Shown here: positions 9,267-12,000 of the stretch, piece by piece | How the letters are laid out: every line of letters starts with the position of its first letter | How positions within the stretch are numbered: the first letter of the stretch is position 1 | Assembly (NCBI GenBank): GCA_015256455.1 | Contig: JABZMB010000042.1 | Coordinates: forward strand, 1 to 12,000 | Direction: 5' to 3' | Length of the DNA stretch: 12,000 nt | Source: Solobacterium sp. | GTDB taxonomy: Bacteria; Bacillota_I; Bacilli_A; Erysipelotrichales; Erysipelotrichaceae | Made by a program: the position numbers and the translations under genes | Notes under the pieces: model-generated | Database searches by the model: none | What the model was told of the DNA's origin: nothing | Seen by the model: only the letters and a program-made list of their open reading frames with translations

Positions 9267-9294
9267 ATCATAGGCAATCCTGCATATTTGTTAA
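9267..9294 (-). promoter_or_regulatory. addB promoter, placed so that the mRNA is nearly leaderless
   Basis: On the minus strand TTAACA (plus-strand 9289-9294) and TATGAT (9267-9272) are separated by 16 bases; each matches the sigma-A consensus at 5 of 6 positions. Only 11 bases separate the -10 from the addB ATG, so initiation 6-8 bases downstream leaves a leader of about 3-5 bases. No ribosome site is present there. Confidence 0.55.
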
Positions 9295-9356
9295 AATATC
9301 CTGTTTTATACAAAAAATTTGGACAATCTTACTGGATTTTTCAAAATCTGCGTGCC

Positions 9357-9362
9357 TATAAT
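9357..9362 (+). promoter_or_regulatory. Candidate promoter for the HExxH protein gene
   Basis: A perfect -10 TATAAT lies at 9357-9362, with a poor -35 at about 9333-9338 (TGGATT, 18-base spacing). A perfect TTGACA follows at 9367-9372, but no -10 of quality stands 16-18 bases after it. If the TATAAT is used, the leader before the ATG is about 70 bases, A-rich and without evident structure. Confidence 0.45.
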
Positions 9363-9438
9363 TAATTTGACAAAAACTACAAGAGCATCAACTAACAATA
9401 CAAAACCAAATACAATTACTCGGAGGGAAGTATTTATC

Positions 9439-10260
9439 ATGGCAATTTGTGCTATTCTTAGCCAGAAGCTAGACAGTAGGAAAGACGGAGATGACTGTCT
9501 ATTTAACGGTTATTTAGAAGATTATCTCAGTTTTAGGGAAAATGAGATTGAAGACAATTTAAAAGAAACATTTGAAAAAGTATTAGAAACAGATCCAGAC
9601 ACAAAGATTTGTGTGGATCTACATTGTGCCGTCAACGTTGAAGCAATTAGTAATCAAATCATCCGCTATAAAGACATCTGCAAGCTTAACGGGAAACCAT
9701 TAGTTATTCCTTATATCTTGTATTTTCAACATGACAATGAAGATAGAGCTATCATCATTTATGATTGCAAGCAGTATGGATATATTTACGCAAAGGGTCT
9801 TTACTACTGCATGACAGAACCAGCCGGTGAATTTATTGACTGCAAGAATGAGATTGTTGCGATTTCTTCTAAACAGGAAACCATCTTAAAAGTTCTTAAT
9901 CAATTATTCACTGTGAAAGCAGGCTCCATTCAACGTAGTATTGACCATGAACTTTTCCACAATTATGAAGAGTTAAAAACTGCATCCAAAGAAGCTGCGA
10001 ATGCGCTAAAACTTGAAGCGACGGAAAAACTTCCTGCATTAGAAGATCGTACACACGCTATCTATCACTATGTAACAAACTGGTTCCTCTTAAAGAAGGT
10101 TCTCTATGTTCAATACATGGTAAATAAGAATATCTTATCTAGTGTTCACGAAAATAATATTAAGAAACAGAGAAACCAAGCGAAGATGAATTCTGAAGAG
10201 ATTGATATTCTCAGTTTCAGTGAAATGTGGAGATTGCCTAAACAAGAAACTCTTGCATAA
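9439..10260 (+). CDS. Unrecognised cytoplasmic protein with an HExxH motif (possible zincin)
   Basis: 273 residues; I do not recognise the family. There is no signal peptide or membrane segment. The N-terminal ~160 residues alternate strands and helices with scattered cysteines not arranged as a zinc finger (KIC, LHC, DIC, YDC, YYC, IDC). The segment IDHELFHNYEEL contains HELFH (H170, E171, H174), which fits the general zinc-protease signature HExxH with an acceptable flanking pattern (uncharged I before, aromatic Y after). A helical C-terminal part follows (about 180-250), rich in E, K and A, where a third zinc ligand could lie; E-rich candidates occur at 178-179 and 193-200, but none is certain. 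GGAGG (9422-9426) lies 12 bases before the ATG at 9439, which decides this start over a TTG at 9319 that would run through the promoter. Its own terminator follows, so it appears monocistronic. A metalloprotease role is a hypothesis from one short motif. Confidence 0.8.
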   Translation: MAICAILSQKLDSRKDGDDCLFNGYLEDYLSFRENEIEDNLKETFEKVLETDPDTKICVDLHCAVNVEAISNQIIRYKDICKLNGKPLVIPYILYFQHDNEDRAIIIYDCKQYGYIYAKGLYYCMTEPAGEFIDCKNEIVAISSKQETILKVLNQLFTVKAGSIQRSIDHELFHNYEELKTASKEAANALKLEATEKLPALEDRTHAIYHYVTNWFLLKKVLYVQYMVNKNILSSVHENNIKKQRNQAKMNSEEIDILSFSEMWRLPKQETLA

Positions 10261-10266
10261 ACACAT

Positions 10267-10292
10267 AACCTCGACTGCTTGCCGAGGTTTTC
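10267..10292 (+). terminator. Intrinsic terminator after the HExxH protein gene
   Basis: A 7-bp stem, AACCTCG (10267-10273) with CGAGGTT (10283-10289), has a 9-base loop and is followed by TTTTC. It begins six bases after the stop codon. Confidence 0.75.
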
Positions 10293-10365
10293 ATTTACCC
10301 AAAATTGTGAATTTAATGCCTAATTACGTGATATATGGTAACATTTTAAAGTAAAGAGGTGTTAT

Positions 10366-11154
10366 ATGACAAAGAAACTAGCTGTAGCAGCACTGCTCAT
10401 GTTTCTGATTATCACTACTTTAATCGGTAGTACTTTAATCAAGAATGATTTCTTGAATCCAGAAAAAGAGCCAGTTGTTACTACAACAGAAGATAAAAAA
10501 GAAGAAGAGAAGAAGGAAACTCCTAAGCCTGAAGTTGACCCAGAAACAGATACGCGCTTTAGCGATACCAACAGTATCTTACTTCTTGTAAACAAAAAAC
10601 ATAAATTAGAAGAAACTTATGTTCCATCTGATCTAACAACTGTCAATGTTAGTACAAACGGTACTGAATGGACTCTACGTAAAGAAGCTGCGAAAGCCCT
10701 TGAAGACTTATTCAATGCCGCAAAGGAAGATGGCATTACACTCCGTTTAGGAAATGGATATCGTTCCGGTTCTTATCAAGGGCAGTTATATCAATCCAGT
10801 GTTAATCGTATCGGTGAGACAAGCACAAATAAGACCACCGCAAAAGCTGGATATTCCGAACTACAAACTGGCTTAGCAGCTGCGATTCTCGGTGCAGATA
10901 CAACCACAGATTTTAATATTAGCTTTGCAAAATCTGATGAATATAAGTGGCTTCAAGAAAATGCATATAAATACGGCTTCATCTTACGCTACCCAGAAAA
11001 CAAAGAATCCATTACTGGTTATACCTTTATGCCATGGCATTATCGTTACGTTGGAAAAGATACGGCTGAACAGATCCATGAAGTAGATAATGATACAACA
11101 TTCGAAGAGTTCTTCGGTCTAAAAGGTGGAGACTACGAAAAGACTAGTTCTTAA
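10366..11154 (+). CDS. VanY-like M15B family protein with a degenerate active site (predicted pseudoenzyme)
   Basis: A 262-residue protein with a short basic N-terminus and one hydrophobic segment (about 5-25) lacking a lipobox cysteine, so it is probably membrane-anchored or secreted. A charged E/K/P-rich linker (about 31-62) follows, then an M15B (D,D-carboxypeptidase, VanY/LdcB-type) domain from about 70. The fold signatures are clear: LLLVNKKHKL, NGYRSGSYQ (R133 and the following Q) and the C-terminal WLQENAYKYGFILRYP and PWHYRYVG blocks. The catalytic set is not: in the SxHxxGxAxD motif the zinc His is L166 and the Asp is A173, and the catalytic Glu two residues before WH is M222 (MPWH). 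Only H225 remains. Active enzymes of this family trim the terminal D-Ala of peptidoglycan stems; this one should not hydrolyse but could still bind stem peptides. The reading frame and surrounding conserved residues are intact, arguing against simple decay. AGAGG sits 6 bases upstream of the ATG. Confidence 0.88.
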   Translation: MTKKLAVAALLMFLIITTLIGSTLIKNDFLNPEKEPVVTTTEDKKEEEKKETPKPEVDPETDTRFSDTNSILLLVNKKHKLEETYVPSDLTTVNVSTNGTEWTLRKEAAKALEDLFNAAKEDGITLRLGNGYRSGSYQGQLYQSSVNRIGETSTNKTTAKAGYSELQTGLAAAILGADTTTDFNISFAKSDEYKWLQENAYKYGFILRYPENKESITGYTFMPWHYRYVGKDTAEQIHEVDNDTTFEEFFGLKGGDYEKTSS

Positions 11155-11193
11155 TCTAAAGAAATTAATTTAAAAGGTAAGTATGACAATAAA

Positions 11194-11225
11194 GGGTCAC
11201 CAAAAACTTTTTTGGGGGACAACCC
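11194..11225. repeat. Imperfect 32-base inverted repeat, IS-end-like
   Basis: The arms GGGTC-a-CCAAAAA (from 11194) and TTTTTGG-gg-GAC-aa-CCC (to 11225) pair with small bulges around a tight centre. The T run lies inside the stem and is followed by five G residues, so it is not a normal terminator. It could be a leftover transposon end or another structured element; I cannot assign it. Confidence 0.4.
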
Positions 11226-11236
11226 ATGAATTCCAG

Positions 11237-11269
11237 AGAACACTAGACATCAAATCTAGTGTTCTTTTT
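11237..11269 (+). terminator. Terminator downstream of the VanY-like gene
   Basis: An 11-bp perfect stem, AGAACACTAGA (11237-11247) with TCTAGTGTTCT (11255-11265), has the loop CATCAAA and continues into TTTT (11266-11269). The tail is T-rich only on the plus strand. It lies 83 bases past the VanY-like stop, with the inverted repeat in between. Confidence 0.7.
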
Positions 11270-11470
11270 CAATACCTTTCTTATAATGTCCACGGGCTTT
11301 TCCATCTTTATGAATATCTTTTAAATCCCTAGGGATAGCTAATATAGAGGGTACTTCACGTGTTGCCCAAAGTAATCTATTTCTTGTGTATTCAAAATTG
11401 GCAAGAGAAAAATCATGAGAATTACTTGAAGCAGATAGATTGAAAAAATCATCTGCTTTTATTTTCTTCT
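11256..11470 (-). pseudogene. Possible C-terminal fragment of an unknown protein, minus strand
   Basis: A minus-strand frame is open from 11570 to the stop at 11256. The part up to about 11470 has natural-looking codon use (GAT, AAA, GGA, TTA) and a peptide of ordinary composition ending GHYKKGIEKEH, preceded by RLLWATREVPSILAIPRD. It has no credible start or ribosome site, and its upstream part overlaps the plus-strand fragment. I do not recognise the protein. Its stop codon lies inside the terminator stem of the preceding gene. It may be the tail of a truncated gene or a chance frame. Confidence 0.3.
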
Positions 11471-11707
11471 TTTGACCATGATGGACATTTTGAAGATAGC
11501 ATAGTTGATGAGGGATTTGATGTAGATAAGATTGTTCAGACACAAATGATGATAGAGGAAGTAAGAGAAATCATTGATAGACTTTATTTCAATGATGAAA
11601 CTATTCGTTCAGTAGCAGAAACGAAAAAAATATCCCATCCGGCTCTCATAAAGAGAAGAAATAAGATATTGGACAAGTTGAGGGAATTGCTGAAGGATTT
11701 TAGATAA
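11444..11707 (+). pseudogene. Truncated sigma-70 region 4-like (helix-turn-helix) gene fragment
   Basis: A plus-strand frame opens just after a TGA at 11441 and ends with TAA at 11705. From about 11471 it reads like the C-terminal end of a small sigma-factor-like protein: an acidic stretch (FDHDGHFEDSIVDEGFD), a helix EEVREIIDRLYF, and a helix-turn-helix SVAETKKISHPALIKRRNKI followed by LDKLRELL. Such proteins occur in Bacillota accessory and conjugative elements. There is no start codon with a ribosome site at the expected place; the first ATG (11546) would leave only half the domain. I read it as a gene that has lost its 5' part. The fragment is short, so the family call is moderate. A terminator follows 11 bases after the stop, as for a once-functional gene. 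Confidence 0.45.
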
Positions 11708-11717
11708 AAGTATAGGG

Positions 11718-11755
11718 GGAGTAAGTGAACAGAAGAGTTGCTTACTCCTTTTTTT
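11718..11755 (+). terminator. Terminator after the sigma-like fragment
   Basis: An 8-bp stem, GGAGTAAG (11718-11725) with CTTACTCC (11741-11748), has a 15-base loop and is followed by seven T residues. Confidence 0.8.
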
Positions 11756-11769
11756 AAGTTTATATATGC

Positions 11770-11802
11770 TTTTTGTTTTACAAAAAATAGAGTAATTATA
11801 AT
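11770..11802 (+). promoter_or_regulatory. Promoter of the ABC transporter gene with an overlapping palindrome
   Basis: A perfect -10 TATAAT is at 11797-11802. The best-spaced -35 is TTGTTT (11773-11778, 18 bases); TTTACA at 11777-11782 matches better but is only 14 bases away. A perfect 7-bp inverted repeat, TTTTTGT (11770-11776) with ACAAAAA (11780-11786), covers the -35 region and could be an operator. Confidence 0.45.
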
Positions 11803-11855
11803 TTGGTTATTTTTTATTATTAGAATTGATTACATAAGAAACGGAGAAATAATAT

Positions 11856-12000
11856 ATGGAAATTATGCTTGAAACAAGAAATTTAACAAAGAAAATCAAA
11901 GACCAAATGATACTTGAAAATGTATCAATTAAAGTAGAAAAAGGAAAGATATATGGACTATTAGGACCGAATGGTGCTGGAAAATCAACGCTATTAAAAG
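11856..12000 (+). CDS. ABC transporter ATP-binding protein, BcrA-like (3'-partial)
   Basis: The first 48 residues are visible before the window ends. They show the typical start of an export-type ABC ATPase: LETRNLTKK, a short strand, ILENVSIKVEKGKIYGLLG and the Walker A GPNGAGKST (about 37-45). The spacing from start to Walker A and the wording of this block are like the bacitracin/lantibiotic-protection (BcrA) subfamily, which usually works with a separately encoded membrane subunit downstream. The ribosome site CGGAG (11842-11846) lies 9 bases before the ATG at 11856; an ATG three codons later is not better supported. It has its own promoter and is isolated from upstream genes by a terminator. 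The substrate cannot be inferred from this piece, and the two-component system 8 kb upstream should not be assumed to control it. Confidence 0.9.
   Translation, partial: MEIMLETRNLTKKIKDQMILENVSIKVEKGKIYGLLGPNGAGKSTLLK

Noticed and set aside
9319..9438. TTG-initiated extension of the HExxH protein
   Set aside because: The extension crosses a perfect TATAAT and a TTGACA, has low-complexity composition (N/T/K-rich) and no ribosome site. GGAGG upstream of 9439 marks the real start.
9256..9438. Possible riboswitch or small RNA in the divergent intergenic region
   Set aside because: Apart from promoter-like elements the region is A/T-rich with no strong stems and no terminator.
10362..10595. Serine/valine-rich minus-strand reading frame opposite the VanY-like gene
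   Set aside because: It is the antisense shadow of the signal segment and the E/K/P linker, with no ribosome site or promoter.
11546..11707. Short intact gene starting at the ATG at 11546
   Set aside because: No ribosome site precedes this ATG and the readable similarity extends upstream of it to about 11471, so a 5'-truncated fragment fits better.
536..11999. A linked envelope-stress system joining the two-component pair, the VanY-like protein and the BcrA-like transporter
   Set aside because: The genes are separated by the 6-kb addAB operon, independent terminators and no shared operator that I can see, so a functional link would be speculation.

Overview
The window reads as chromosomal DNA from an AT-rich, low-GC Gram-positive bacterium (Bacillota). 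The gene set (YitT-family membrane protein, VanR-like OmpR regulator with an intramembrane-type sensor kinase, AddA plus a short AddB, an M15B/VanY-like cell-wall protein, a BcrA-like ABC ATPase) and the divergence of the proteins fit a Mollicutes-related lineage such as the Erysipelotrichia. That placement is an inference from protein style, not a demonstrated assignment.

Layout. 1-459 (+) is the C-terminal part of a YitT/DUF2179 membrane protein cut by the window edge. 536-3197 (+) is a two-gene signalling operon: a response regulator overlapping a 654-residue multi-pass histidine kinase by 17 bases. A strong, probably bidirectional terminator (3210-3240) separates it from the convergent addB-addA operon, which fills 3243-9255 on the minus strand and encodes the double-strand-break repair helicase-nuclease. 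A 183-base divergent intergenic region follows, with a promoter very close to the addB start and another one facing right. 9439-10260 (+) is an unrecognised 273-residue protein with an HExxH motif, closed by its own terminator. 10366-11154 (+) is a membrane-anchored VanY-like protein whose active-site residues are largely replaced. 11155-11855 has no intact gene: it holds an imperfect IS-end-like inverted repeat, a terminator, two apparently truncated gene fragments on opposite strands, a second terminator and a promoter. 11856-12000 (+) is the start of an ABC-transporter ATPase that runs off the window.

How the genes relate. The regulator and kinase form one phosphorelay, and AddA and AddB form one enzyme by translational coupling. 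The remaining genes are monocistronic-looking. Three points merit a second look: a predicted catalytically dead M15B protein, a compact AddB lacking both the N-terminal Walker A and the four iron-sulphur cysteines (RexB-like) with a nearly leaderless start, and a possible uncharacterised zincin. I found no CRISPR array, tRNA, rRNA or intact mobile element, and no convincing new multi-gene system.
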